Positions 17,171-26,345 of a stretch of 64,000 nt of DNA are shown here, one piece after another; the stretch's first letter is position 1, and each line of letters starts with the position of its first letter. The notes beneath the pieces are model-generated. The model made no database searches and had not been told where the DNA came from. It worked only from the letters and a program-made list of their open reading frames with translations. The translations under genes were made by a program, and so were the position numbers. The DNA lies in assembly GCF_004368405.1 (NCBI RefSeq), contig NZ_SBJH01000072.1:38394-102393 (forward strand), written 5' to 3'. The stretch is from Olivibacter sp. XZL3. Lineage in GTDB: Bacteria > Bacteroidota > Bacteroidia > Sphingobacteriales > Sphingobacteriaceae.

Positions 17171-17887
17171 TTAGCTACGGGCGAAAAGGCGAGCGAAATG
17201 ATTATCAAGATGCTTTCGCATGGCATTCCGGAATACCTCGGGATTACCAACTTTTAAAATGTCAACCAAACCCCGATGCGAAATGAATGTTTTCGATTGA
17301 GAGGCTTTGGTTAATAAGCCGCTCGTATGTACATATTGAAACACCGGTAAAAGCATATGCTGGAAATCTTTCAGCATTTGATTGCCTGATATTTCATAGA
17401 GCTTCCCGTGAAAAGCGATTTCATCTATAATATTAAATAGGGTCGCGTCTGGATTCAAGGGCTCATTGGCAACAATTTTGTCCAATTCTTCCAGGTCGGT
17501 ATCCGTAATACGTTCAAATAGTAAGTCCGCCATACCAACCTCCAGCACCAAGCGCATTTCAAATAAATCCCGTAAGGTTTTCTCAGCTAATATGCTCGGA
17601 TGGAGCGATTTTTTTAAAGGTGAGAGCAAGTCCGGATTGGTGAGCACAGCACCACGATGCTTTTTCGAATCGATCAATCCTACCATGCGCAGCCGCAACA
17701 TCGCTTCGCGGATAACCGTGCGGCTCACGCCCAAAATTTCAGCGAGCTCCACTTCTTTTGGAAGCGCATCCCCAACTTTCAAGCCCTTATTAATAAATAA
17801 GTCGATAATCTTCATTTCTACTCGATCGACCAGACTGGAAGTGTCTAATGTGCCAAATTGCTCTGAGATTGTGCTTTTACTGCTCAT
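17171..17887 (-). CDS. GntR/FadR family regulator, probable sialic acid locus repressor
   Basis: A 238-residue FadR-subfamily regulator. The N-terminal winged helix has LAEILGVSRTVIREAMLRLR near residues 48-67, followed by the wing HRGAVLTNPD. The C-terminal FCD domain begins DLFEMRLVLEVGMADL and carries the Asp and His positions usual for metal and effector binding (EIAFHGKLYEISGN, SHRGLVDIL). It is divergent from susC with 150 bases between start codons. By position it is the analogue of the NanR-type regulators of sialate genes; the effector is inferred to be sialic acid or a derivative. Confidence 0.88.
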   Translation of the reverse strand: MSSKSTISEQFGTLDTSSLVDRVEMKIIDLFINKGLKVGDALPKEVELAEILGVSRTVIREAMLRLRMVGLIDSKKHRGAVLTNPDLLSPLKKSLHPSILAEKTLRDLFEMRLVLEVGMADLLFERITDTDLEELDKIVANEPLNPDATLFNIIDEIAFHGKLYEISGNQMLKDFQHMLLPVFQYVHTSGLLTKASQSKTFISHRGLVDILKVGNPEVFRNAMRKHLDNHFARLFARS

Positions 17888-17910
17888 GGGGTGTTATGCT
17901 AAACTTGCAA

Positions 17911-17918
17911 CAAAGATA
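17911..17918 (-). promoter_or_regulatory. Possible -7 element for the GntR gene
   Basis: On the minus strand TATCTTTG matches the Bacteroidota -7 consensus TAnnTTTG, 24 bases before the GntR start. No good TTG lies 19 bases upstream, so it would be a weak promoter. It is within the region shared with the divergent susC promoter, which would allow joint control. Confidence 0.45.
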
Positions 17919-17962
17919 ATGAATTGCAATCGTTATTATGTTATACATATTATTGTTTTTTT

Positions 17963-17993
17963 CTTGCATATCATTTTTTAATCTCTATATTTG
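17963..17993 (+). promoter_or_regulatory. Promoter of the sialic acid operon
   Basis: CTTG at 17963-17966, a 19-base spacer and TATATTTG at 17986-17993 match the Bacteroidota primary sigma consensus TTTG-N19-TAnnTTTG in spacing and in the -7 element. It lies 44 bases before the susC ATG. Confidence 0.75.
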
Positions 17994-18037
17994 TGAATTA
18001 TGTAATACTTAATACTTTTATACCTGAACTAGTAATT

Positions 18038-21000
18038 ATGAGAGTAAACCTAAAAATCCACCTTGTAGCGATACTATGTACGCTGATAGTGGGCTATGAG
18101 CAAGCGTATGCACAGACGAAACGGATTGTCGGTCAGGTTGTTGATGCAACAACGAACGAAGTCTTGCCGGGCGTTACCATTACGCGCAAATCAACGGGAA
18201 CAGCGGTACAGAGCGATCCGGAGGGGAAGTTTAGTTTAGATGCGGAGCCGCAGGATGTGCTGATGGTAACCTATACGGGCTACACGCCAAAGGAAATTAT
18301 TGTGGGGAAAGAAACCCAGCTTCGCATTAGCCTTGAAGTGAATGTGCAAACAATGGATGAAGTGGTGGTGGTAGGTTATGGAACACAGAGCCGATCGAAC
18401 ATCACTGGTTCCATTGCTAAATTGGATAAAAAAGTACTTGAAAATGTACCGCGCGCAAACGTAGCTTCGGCCTTGCAGGGTGCTGTGCCGGGTTTACAAG
18501 TAGTTAATAAAACCGGGCAACCGGGTGCTGCTCCGATGTTGCGTCTACGAGGTGGCGCCTCCATCAATAATCCGGGAGGGCCCTTGGTTGTGGTTGATGG
18601 GGTTATACGCGATTTAAATGATATTGCTTCAGAGAATATCGAGTCGATGGAGTTATTGAAAGATGCTTCGGCCACCGCGATTTATGGCGCCAGGGCAAAT
18701 AATGGGGTTTTATTGGTGACTACGAAAACGGGTAAGGCCGGTACGGCACAGATCACGTATAAGTTTACCGGTGGATTTAATCAACGGAGAAACGGTTATC
18801 GATATATGAATGCCGGTGACTATATCTACTACACGCGTTTGGGTTATTTGAATGCGAACAGAACGGAGGCACAAGTGAATAGCTCCCGTGGGCTTGGGCT
18901 GCTGACTGATCCGGCTAATTTAGGGACCTTTGATATTCGGCGGTATACACCGGAGCTTAACTATCTTGTAAACGAGGGCTGGGCTGTGTTGGATGACCCA
19001 TACGGCGGCCAAATTATTTATAAAGATCACGGTGGTGAGGTGGAGGATATTTTATTCAGAAACACCACAACGCAGGATCATTATGTTAATGTTACGGGCG
19101 GGAATGACCGGGGTAAGTATTTTGCCTCCTTTGATGCCTATAATGAAAAAGGGGTGATTGTGGGTTCGGATTATAAACGCTACTCGGCAGACGTAAATGG
19201 CTCGTACAAAATAAAACCTAATTTGGAAGTGTCTACGGGTGTTACGCTATCTACTTCCTCTCAGTATGGTGTTGCGGGGTCAGAAGTAAATGCGCTATAT
19301 CGGACACTGGCCATTTGGCCAACGTTCAATCCCTGGCTTGACGAAGCGAAGACTTTACCGAACCCCGGGAATGGGGTTAATGACGGGAACCCCTTGTATT
19401 GGTTATCACGTATCTCCCGAAAAAATGAAACCAATCGCGTCATTGTAAATGGCTCGTTGAAATGGGACATCCTTCCCGGCTTCTATTTTAAAGCTACTGC
19501 CAATGCTTATATGCTCGAGCAGTTTAATGAGTCCTTTCAGAAGTCTACACAAACCTATGCTAACATCTTTTCGGATCCGCCATCTATCGGTAGTACTTCC
19601 AGAGATGCTTATCGAAACTTGAATCGGGATTTACAGACACAGTTCAATGGCCTGTTCAATTATACCAAAACCTTTAACGATAAGCATAATTTCAATGCCA
19701 TGGTTGGGGCGGAATACTACAATGTAAAAACGGATTACATGCAGGTGTACGGAAAAAATGCACCAACTGATGATATACCTACGGTAAATGCCTCGACGGT
19801 TTTTGTACCGGGAGATAACACCAGCACGCAGTCGGAATACCGCATTATATCTTCTTTGGGCCGCCTGGCCTATGACTTTGACGGTAAGTATTTAATTAAT
19901 GCGGTCTATCGCTTGGATGCGGCGTCCAGCTTAGCGGCCGGAAATCGTAGCGGATTCTTTCCGGGGGTTTCAGCGGGTTGGAATATGCATCAGGAACACT
20001 TTTTTGCAGCATCGGCCCTATCGAAATATATCTCGACCTTCAAACCTAGGCTGAGTTATGGTGAGAATGGGAATATTTCGGGGCTGGGCAGGTACGAAGT
20101 GCAGGGAACCTACGGCCTGCAGACTAACTATAACGGTGTGGCCGGTTACTTAAACACCGAACCGGTTAATAGCAACTTGGCCTGGGAGAAGAGTAAAACA
20201 ACAGGGGTAGGATTGGATCTGGGGCTATTCGATAATAGAATAACGCTGTTGTTCGATTATTACGATCGCCGGACGAGTAACTTGTTGACCGATTTGTCTC
20301 TTCCAAGTTATGTCGGGTTTTCTTCGATTACCACCAACCTGGGTACCTTACAAAATAAAGGATATGAGTTTGCTTTGAATGCGCAGCTACTGCGTAAGCC
20401 GGAAGGTATTAACCTGAATGTGGGTATCAATGCGGCTTTTGTTAAGAACAAAATTTTAGAATTACCCTATAATGGCAACGAGCATAATCGCCAGGGCGGC
20501 TTACAGGTCTATGATCCGAAATCAGGTCAGGTCGTTTGGGTCGGTGGTTATCAGGAGGGGCAATCGATGGGCGACATTTATGCCTATAAACAGGTTTCTA
20601 TTTTTAAGGATGAACAAGAGGTGCAACAGTTAGCCGGTAATCGAACCGATGCTATCGCCGGGATTACCGGACCAAATTTGCCGGCCGGGCCGAATGGACG
20701 CATCACACCGGGCGACGTAAACTGGCTGGATGTAGATGGCAATAATATCATCGATTCGCGCGATCAGGTCTATATCGGTAATATTAATCCGAAATGGACG
20801 GGGGGATTTACAACCAATTTAAGCTATAAAGCCCTGAGCTTATTTACGAACTGGGAGTTTGCGTTGGGACATACCATCTATAACGATTTGGTAGCGCGTA
20901 CCTTGGGAAATTATCAGGGAACTTTCAATTACATCGAGCTGCAGAAACAGGCTTGGTCTCCAACAAATACGGTAACGGATATTCCAAAAGTATATTTTGC

Positions 21001-21337
21001 CGATCAGGTGGCGGGTTCGAAACAGAATTATACGCGCGGAAATAACGCAAACCCGGTGTTGAACAGTAATAATTCCAGGTTCTATGAAAAAGGGGATTAC
21101 CTGGCTTTGCGTGAAATCACCTTGTCGTACGATCTGCCCAAAAGCCTATTATCAAAAACGCATTTGCTTTCGCAGGCTAGAGCATATGTAAGTGCTAACA
21201 ATTTGTTTTACATCACCGGGTTTTCGGGCCCGACGCCTGAGCCGCCGGTGAACGCGAGTAACCTCGCGACGGGAATATACAGTGGTACGTATCCAACGCC
21301 ACGCTCTTTTGTAGTAGGTGTTCAGGTTTCATTTTAA
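18038..21337 (+). CDS. SusC/RagA family TonB-linked outer membrane protein
   Basis: A 1099-residue TonB-dependent outer membrane transporter. It has a signal peptide (residues 1-26, ending AYAQ), a carboxypeptidase-like regulatory domain (GQVVDATTNEVLPGVTI), a TonB-box-like TMDEVVVVGYGTQ and the SusC plug signature LLKDASATAIYGARANNGV, then a beta barrel ending in a C-terminal Phe (VQVSF). ATG 18038 is chosen because the upstream in-frame codons precede the promoter. With the SusD partner it should import sialylated or sialic-acid-containing glycans, since all downstream genes act on sialate. Confidence 0.95.
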   Translation: MRVNLKIHLVAILCTLIVGYEQAYAQTKRIVGQVVDATTNEVLPGVTITRKSTGTAVQSDPEGKFSLDAEPQDVLMVTYTGYTPKEIIVGKETQLRISLEVNVQTMDEVVVVGYGTQSRSNITGSIAKLDKKVLENVPRANVASALQGAVPGLQVVNKTGQPGAAPMLRLRGGASINNPGGPLVVVDGVIRDLNDIASENIESMELLKDASATAIYGARANNGVLLVTTKTGKAGTAQITYKFTGGFNQRRNGYRYMNAGDYIYYTRLGYLNANRTEAQVNSSRGLGLLTDPANLGTFDIRRYTPELNYLVNEGWAVLDDPYGGQIIYKDHGGEVEDILFRNTTTQDHYVNVTGGNDRGKYFASFDAYNEKGVIVGSDYKRYSADVNGSYKIKPNLEVSTGVTLSTSSQYGVAGSEVNALYRTLAIWPTFNPWLDEAKTLPNPGNGVNDGNPLYWLSRISRKNETNRVIVNGSLKWDILPGFYFKATANAYMLEQFNESFQKSTQTYANIFSDPPSIGSTSRDAYRNLNRDLQTQFNGLFNYTKTFNDKHNFNAMVGAEYYNVKTDYMQVYGKNAPTDDIPTVNASTVFVPGDNTSTQSEYRIISSLGRLAYDFDGKYLINAVYRLDAASSLAAGNRSGFFPGVSAGWNMHQEHFFAASALSKYISTFKPRLSYGENGNISGLGRYEVQGTYGLQTNYNGVAGYLNTEPVNSNLAWEKSKTTGVGLDLGLFDNRITLLFDYYDRRTSNLLTDLSLPSYVGFSSITTNLGTLQNKGYEFALNAQLLRKPEGINLNVGINAAFVKNKILELPYNGNEHNRQGGLQVYDPKSGQVVWVGGYQEGQSMGDIYAYKQVSIFKDEQEVQQLAGNRTDAIAGITGPNLPAGPNGRITPGDVNWLDVDGNNIIDSRDQVYIGNINPKWTGGFTTNLSYKALSLFTNWEFALGHTIYNDLVARTLGNYQGTFNYIELQKQAWSPTNTVTDIPKVYFADQVAGSKQNYTRGNNANPVLNSNNSRFYEKGDYLALREITLSYDLPKSLLSKTHLLSQARAYVSANNLFYITGFSGPTPEPPVNASNLATGIYSGTYPTPRSFVVGVQVSF

Positions 21338-21430
21338 GGCGATAGATCGGTGAGATCATCCTTTATCAAATGAACGAATGTAAAAAATAGTATAGCAACT
21401 TCATTGCCATTGAAAGAAAAAATTATTTAA

Positions 21431-22966
21431 ATGAAAACTACAATGATCATATCGCTTATAGCGATCAGCATAGGTGCCACGGGCCTTACTTCGTGCAATA
21501 AAAAGCTGGATTTGGTACCGGTGAGTACCATCAGCGATGCCAGCTATTGGAAAACGCCGGATCAATTTGACGCCTTTGTTACGGGTTTGCATACCCGTTT
21601 CCGAGACCATGCGCAAGGTTTTATGTATCTGGGCGAACTGAGAGGCGATATTTTTGGAAATGATGCCGGTACCTCAGCCTCCTTTACCGGTGAAGCCTCG
21701 CAGGGCCTGGAACGGATGTGGTTACATAACCTTGACCTGGATAACCCCGGTGTAAGTAATTATGGAGATTTCTATAGTAACATCAATCAATTGAATTTAT
21801 TGATCAGCAAATTGAATAGCACAAATGTTGTAACCGAAGCAACCAAGCAATATTATTTGGGCATTGCCCATGGTATGCGGGCCTTTTATTATTTTCAATT
21901 GTATCGTTCTTGGGGGAAGGCCATTCTGCAAACGGAGGCAATAGCGGATATTGATGTTGCTAATTTAGCAAAGGAAGCGAGCCCCGCTAATGAAGTATTG
22001 GACTTGGTGAGGCAGGATATTGAGACGTCGATAAGCCATTTTGTCTCGGATTATAGTATCCGAAGCAACAAAGCGTTCTGGTCAAAGTCTGCTTCGCTGA
22101 TGCTGAAAGCGGAAGTTTTTTTATGGACCGCACACCGCGAGGGAGGGGCAGCAGACGCGGAGGTCGCTAAACAAGCGCTGCTTGAGGTACAAAGCAACTT
22201 GTCTTTGAACCTACTAACAAGCTATAGGGAAGTATTTGATGCCGCCAACAAAGGAAATGCGGAAATGATCTTTGTAATCAGGCATCAACTGAATGAAGCT
22301 ACATTAGGGTTTATCGGCAATTTTGTTCCGCAAACGGGTTTGATTGCGAATTTCTATGATTCGCTTGAAAATAGGCAATTTAGTGTAACGGCCGATAATT
22401 ATGGCGGTATACTGCGCGCCCCCACTAAAATACAGACCTATAGAAAATTTGAGGAGGACGATACGCGAAAAAATACCAGTATCCAGGCGGCCTATGAAAA
22501 GGATAACGAGGGAAAATACCGTATGGCGGGTTGTTTCCTGAGAAAATTTCAGGGCGAACAGAATGCAGGAATGAGGGCCTATACCAATGATTATCCGATT
22601 TATCGATACGCTGATTTACTTCTGTTGCTGGCGGAAGCGAAAGCGATCTTGGGCGAGAATCCGGCCGACGAAATAAATCAGGTCCGTCAAAGAGCCTATG
22701 GAAGTAATTATCAAGCTGCCGTACACGGCTATCCCAATCAACTTGTGGACACTAATCCTGCGGAGGCCATCTTGCAAGAACGCTTTTTTGAGTTTGTGGG
22801 AGAGGGGAAGCGCTGGTATGATTTGCGTCGTTTTGGTGATGCTTTTGTTTATAAGTACACCGGGCTTCCTGCTTCCGATGCGTATAAGTTATACTGGCCG
22901 ATTGATCGGAATACCTTAACAAATAACCGATCGCTCGCGCAGACTGATGGCTATTCGCAATTTTAG
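21431..22966 (+). CDS. SusD/RagB family nutrient-binding lipoprotein
   Basis: A 511-residue surface lipoprotein. The signal peptide ends in a lipobox LTSC at residues 18-21, followed by the SusD start pattern KKLDLVPVSTISDASYW. Later segments (YFQLYRSWGKA; YRYADLLLLLAEA; ERFFEFVGEGKRWYDLRRFG) are typical SusD TPR and C-terminal motifs. It lies 93 bases after susC and caps that transporter. Its ligand is presumably a sialylated glycan or free sialic acid. Confidence 0.95.
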   Translation: MKTTMIISLIAISIGATGLTSCNKKLDLVPVSTISDASYWKTPDQFDAFVTGLHTRFRDHAQGFMYLGELRGDIFGNDAGTSASFTGEASQGLERMWLHNLDLDNPGVSNYGDFYSNINQLNLLISKLNSTNVVTEATKQYYLGIAHGMRAFYYFQLYRSWGKAILQTEAIADIDVANLAKEASPANEVLDLVRQDIETSISHFVSDYSIRSNKAFWSKSASLMLKAEVFLWTAHREGGAADAEVAKQALLEVQSNLSLNLLTSYREVFDAANKGNAEMIFVIRHQLNEATLGFIGNFVPQTGLIANFYDSLENRQFSVTADNYGGILRAPTKIQTYRKFEEDDTRKNTSIQAAYEKDNEGKYRMAGCFLRKFQGEQNAGMRAYTNDYPIYRYADLLLLLAEAKAILGENPADEINQVRQRAYGSNYQAAVHGYPNQLVDTNPAEAILQERFFEFVGEGKRWYDLRRFGDAFVYKYTGLPASDAYKLYWPIDRNTLTNNRSLAQTDGYSQF

Positions 22967-22997
22967 ATTGAGTGTACGAAATTAAATGATAACAAAC

Positions 22998-23921
22998 ATG
23001 AATAAACACTTAGCGGGTTTAATTGCTGCTCCTTTTACACCGATGCATGCCTCGGGAGCACTTAATTTAACGGGTATTGCCGATTATTATCGATTTTTGA
23101 AAGCCAATGGCGTTGCTGGTGCTTTTATTTGCGGTTCTACAGGGGAAGGGGCCTCGATGACCTTTGCCGAAAAGGTTGCTGTTATGGAGGCTTGGGCGGT
23201 GACCACCGCGGAAGACAATGACTTTAACGTAATGGCATTGCTAGGGGGTACCTGCCTGAGCGACTGCAAGGAATTGGCAAAGGAGGCTTATCGGCTCGGG
23301 CTCTATGGGGTTTCTTTCACGGCACCGTATTATTTTAAGCCGCCGCATGTAGCGGCGCTTGCGGATTGCTGTGCAGCGGTGGCTGCTGCGGTTCCGGACA
23401 TGCCTTTCTATTATTATCATATTCCGGTGCTGACCGGCGTTGGTTTTCAAATGGCCGATCTTTTAGCGGCCGTTGATGGCAACATACCCAATTTTGCGGG
23501 CATTAAATACACGCATGAAGATTTCATGGATTTTTTAACCTGCTTACATTTTGCAGCGGGTAAATATGATATGCTCTGGGGGCGTGATGAAAATATGTTA
23601 TCGGCTTTAGTGCTCGGGGCGAAGGGTGCGGTGGGTAGCACCTTCAATTATGCCGCTCCGCTTTACCACAAGCTTATCGCTGCTTTTGAATCGGCTAAGC
23701 TTGGGGACGCACAAAAGTTGCAGCAACAGTCGATCGATATGATTAGATTGCTCGGTAAGTATGGGGGCATCGCAACAGGCAAGGCCTACATGAAATTGGT
23801 AGGCATCGATTGCGGTGGTTTTCGTTTGCCGGTACAGAATATGGGTGAAGAGGAAACCGAGCGCTTTAGAAAAGATGTTCTGGCCCTGGGTTTTGACCAA
23901 TTCCGGTCGGTTTTGCCTTGA
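22998..23921 (+). CDS. nanA: N-acetylneuraminate lyase
   Basis: A 307-residue class I aldolase that splits N-acetylneuraminate into N-acetylmannosamine and pyruvate. The pyruvate-binding loop is CGSTGEGASM, the catalytic tyrosine is in YYYHIPVLTG, and the Schiff-base lysine is about residue 170 in GIKYTHED; the Thr-His after the lysine is characteristic of sialate lyases as opposed to DHDPS. I prefer ATG 22998 (MNKHLAGLIAAPFTP) to ATG 22986, four codons upstream. It is the first catabolic gene after susD. Confidence 0.92.
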   Translation: MNKHLAGLIAAPFTPMHASGALNLTGIADYYRFLKANGVAGAFICGSTGEGASMTFAEKVAVMEAWAVTTAEDNDFNVMALLGGTCLSDCKELAKEAYRLGLYGVSFTAPYYFKPPHVAALADCCAAVAAAVPDMPFYYYHIPVLTGVGFQMADLLAAVDGNIPNFAGIKYTHEDFMDFLTCLHFAAGKYDMLWGRDENMLSALVLGAKGAVGSTFNYAAPLYHKLIAAFESAKLGDAQKLQQQSIDMIRLLGKYGGIATGKAYMKLVGIDCGGFRLPVQNMGEEETERFRKDVLALGFDQFRSVLP

Positions 23922-23937
23922 GCACCAATTTTTTATA

Positions 23938-25077
23938 ATGAACACAGGTTTTTATCGTATTATTTCTCTTATATTCATGACAATAGCCATATCGGTGAAG
24001 GGCCGGCATGAACAAAGGCAGCTTGATTGGTCGGTAGCCTTTTCAATACCCGGCGCAGCTAAGGGGACGGTACATCCAGGTTTGGCCGGCCCCATTGTGG
24101 GGGTGTGCGATTCGTTGCTTTTAATTGGAGGAGGTGCAAATTTTCCGGACAAACTGCCTTGGGAGGGGGGTGTAAAGGCCTATCACCGGCAGGTTTATGT
24201 TTATAAAAAGACAAAGAACGCGGAAGAGTTGATGGATCAGGTTGAACTGCCGGTTGATCTCGCTTATGGTGCGAGTTGGAGCACGGCGGATGGGATGGTA
24301 ATTGCCGGAGGAGAAAATCGGGAAGGATTGAGCGATCAAACGCTCTTGCTGCAATACCGGAAGAAGGGCAAACACCTTCAAGTAAAAAAACTGCTACCAC
24401 TGCCGTTTCGGTTAAGCAATGCAGCGATGACGTCTGTGGGCGATATCCTTTATTTGGCCGGTGGCGAGCTGGAGAAGGGCGTTTCTGATCAGTTGCTTGC
24501 CTTGGATATGCGGCAACCGGAGAAAGGATGGATAAGACAAGTGAATCTGCCCTACCCTGTTTCCCACGCTTATTTGTTTAGCCTGGGTGATGCTATCTAT
24601 TTAATTGGGGGCAGAAAAAGGAATGAAGGGACGCTGAGTGATTTTTATCAGGGTGTTTGGCAATATCAAATCAAATCAAAAAAATGGATTGCTAAAGCGC
24701 CTTTACCAGAAGCTTTATCGGCAGGTACAGGGCTCGCAATGGGTGAAGATGAAATTTGGATATTCAGCGGCGATCAGGGCGCTACGTTTAAAAAGGTGGA
24801 AAGATTGCTGAGCGAAATTGCAGTGGAAGAAGATAGTGAAAAGAAGCGGGCATTGATCGACGAAAAGAATAACATACAGATCGCACATCCGGGTTTCGGG
24901 CGGAAAGTTTGGGCATACAATAGCTTAACTGATACTTGGCGGGTTAAAGAGGAACTTCCGATAAATGCACCGGTTACAACCACCGCAGTATGGTGGGGAG
25001 GGCAGGTATATATACCGAGTGGGGAGGTGAAAGCCGGCATTCGAACGCCGCTGGTGTTAAAGGGAAAGTTAAAATGA
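23938..25077 (+). CDS. Kelch-type N-acetylneuraminate mutarotase (NanM-like)
   Basis: A 379-residue cyclically permuted kelch propeller. It has an N-terminal signal-like helix (residues 1-20), then repeated kelch blades with GG pairs: LLLIGGGANFPD, MVIAGGENREG, LYLAGGELEKG, IYLIGGRKRNEG. NanM-type proteins convert alpha- to beta-N-acetylneuraminate in the periplasm, speeding uptake. ATG 23938 begins 16 bases after the lyase stop. The IGGGANFP motif is characteristic of this family. Confidence 0.88.
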   Translation: MNTGFYRIISLIFMTIAISVKGRHEQRQLDWSVAFSIPGAAKGTVHPGLAGPIVGVCDSLLLIGGGANFPDKLPWEGGVKAYHRQVYVYKKTKNAEELMDQVELPVDLAYGASWSTADGMVIAGGENREGLSDQTLLLQYRKKGKHLQVKKLLPLPFRLSNAAMTSVGDILYLAGGELEKGVSDQLLALDMRQPEKGWIRQVNLPYPVSHAYLFSLGDAIYLIGGRKRNEGTLSDFYQGVWQYQIKSKKWIAKAPLPEALSAGTGLAMGEDEIWIFSGDQGATFKKVERLLSEIAVEEDSEKKRALIDEKNNIQIAHPGFGRKVWAYNSLTDTWRVKEELPINAPVTTTAVWWGGQVYIPSGEVKAGIRTPLVLKGKLK

Positions 25078-25121
25078 TAAATGACCAATAGATAGACAAA
25101 ACCAATGATAAACACCGCGCA

Positions 25122-26345
25122 ATGAACCGAAAGAAATATTATCCTTGGTTAGTAGTAGCCTTACTGTGGGTAGTGGCTCTATTGAATTACCTCGATCGGC
25201 AAATGCTGGCCACGATGAAACCCGCCATGCAGGTTGACATCACGGAACTGAAACTGGCTACGAATTTTGGCCACCTCATGGCGGTCTTTTTATGGATTTA
25301 TGGTATAATGAGTCCCCTTGCGGGTATGATAGCCGACAAAACGAATCGTAAATGGTTGATCGTTGGTAGCTTGTTTGTTTGGTCGGGCGTCACATTTGGT
25401 ATGGGCTATGCAAGCACTTATCATCAGCTTTATGTTTTAAGGGCTATTATGGGGGTTAGTGAAGCTTTGTATATTCCTGCCGGTCTTTCGCTTATCGCCG
25501 ATTATCATCAAAAGCGGACCCGCTCTTTGGCCGTAGGCTTACATATGACAGGGCTTTATTTCGGGCAGGCACTGGGAGGTTTCGGGGCTACAATTGCCAG
25601 CAATACCTCCTGGCAGGCTACTTTTCATACCTTTGGTTACATCGGTATGGCTTATGCGCTGGTGCTGGTATGGCTATTGAAAGAATATAGACCCACGGCA
25701 ACGACACCACCTACCGTTACAAGAACACCTTTCAGTGGGCTGTCGGTTTTGTTGCGGAACGGCTCCTTCTGGATGATCTTACTGTATTTTGCCATTCCCA
25801 GTTTGCCGGGTTGGGCTACGAAGAATTGGCTTCCTACCTTGTTTTCGAATAATCTGAATATCCCAATGGCAGCGGCCGGGCCTTTATCGACGATTACAAT
25901 TGCCGGGTCGTCTTTTGTGGGGGTCATTTTTGGTGGGATGCTATCGGATGCCTGGGTGAATAAGCATATAAAAGGACGGATTTATTGCAGTGCGATCGGA
26001 CTGGGTTTAACGGTACCTGCGCTGCTACTTTTGGGCTTCGGAAACAGCTTGCTGTTTGTGCTATTGGCAGCGCTGGGTTTTGGCCTGGGCTTCGGTATGT
26101 TCGATGCAAACAATATGCCGATCCTTTGTCAGTTCGTCGACACCAAACATCGGGCAACGGCTTACGGCTTAATGAATATGGTGGGGGTATTTTCCGGGGC
26201 GTTTATTACGGATCTTCTGGGAAGATTTGTTGATTCAGGCCATCTGGGGCGTGCTTTCGCAGTGCTGGCTTTTATTGTTTTAGCTGTTGTACTCCTGCAA
26301 TTATCACTACTAAAACCGACCACAAATGATTTTCAAGAAGAATAA
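25122..26345 (+). CDS. MFS transporter, probable sialic acid importer
   Basis: A 407-residue inner membrane protein with 12 predicted helices. TM1 contains LLNYLDRQMLATM, the pattern of anion:cation symporter type MFS proteins that import organic acids; the loop between TM2 and TM3 reads GMIADKTNRKWLI. Position between the mutarotase and the esterase supports a NanT-like function, proton-driven uptake of N-acetylneuraminate. No membrane-protein alternative for sialate uptake exists in the operon. Its 3' end overlaps the next gene by 20 bases. Confidence 0.88.
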   Translation: MNRKKYYPWLVVALLWVVALLNYLDRQMLATMKPAMQVDITELKLATNFGHLMAVFLWIYGIMSPLAGMIADKTNRKWLIVGSLFVWSGVTFGMGYASTYHQLYVLRAIMGVSEALYIPAGLSLIADYHQKRTRSLAVGLHMTGLYFGQALGGFGATIASNTSWQATFHTFGYIGMAYALVLVWLLKEYRPTATTPPTVTRTPFSGLSVLLRNGSFWMILLYFAIPSLPGWATKNWLPTLFSNNLNIPMAAAGPLSTITIAGSSFVGVIFGGMLSDAWVNKHIKGRIYCSAIGLGLTVPALLLLGFGNSLLFVLLAALGFGLGFGMFDANNMPILCQFVDTKHRATAYGLMNMVGVFSGAFITDLLGRFVDSGHLGRAFAVLAFIVLAVVLLQLSLLKPTTNDFQEE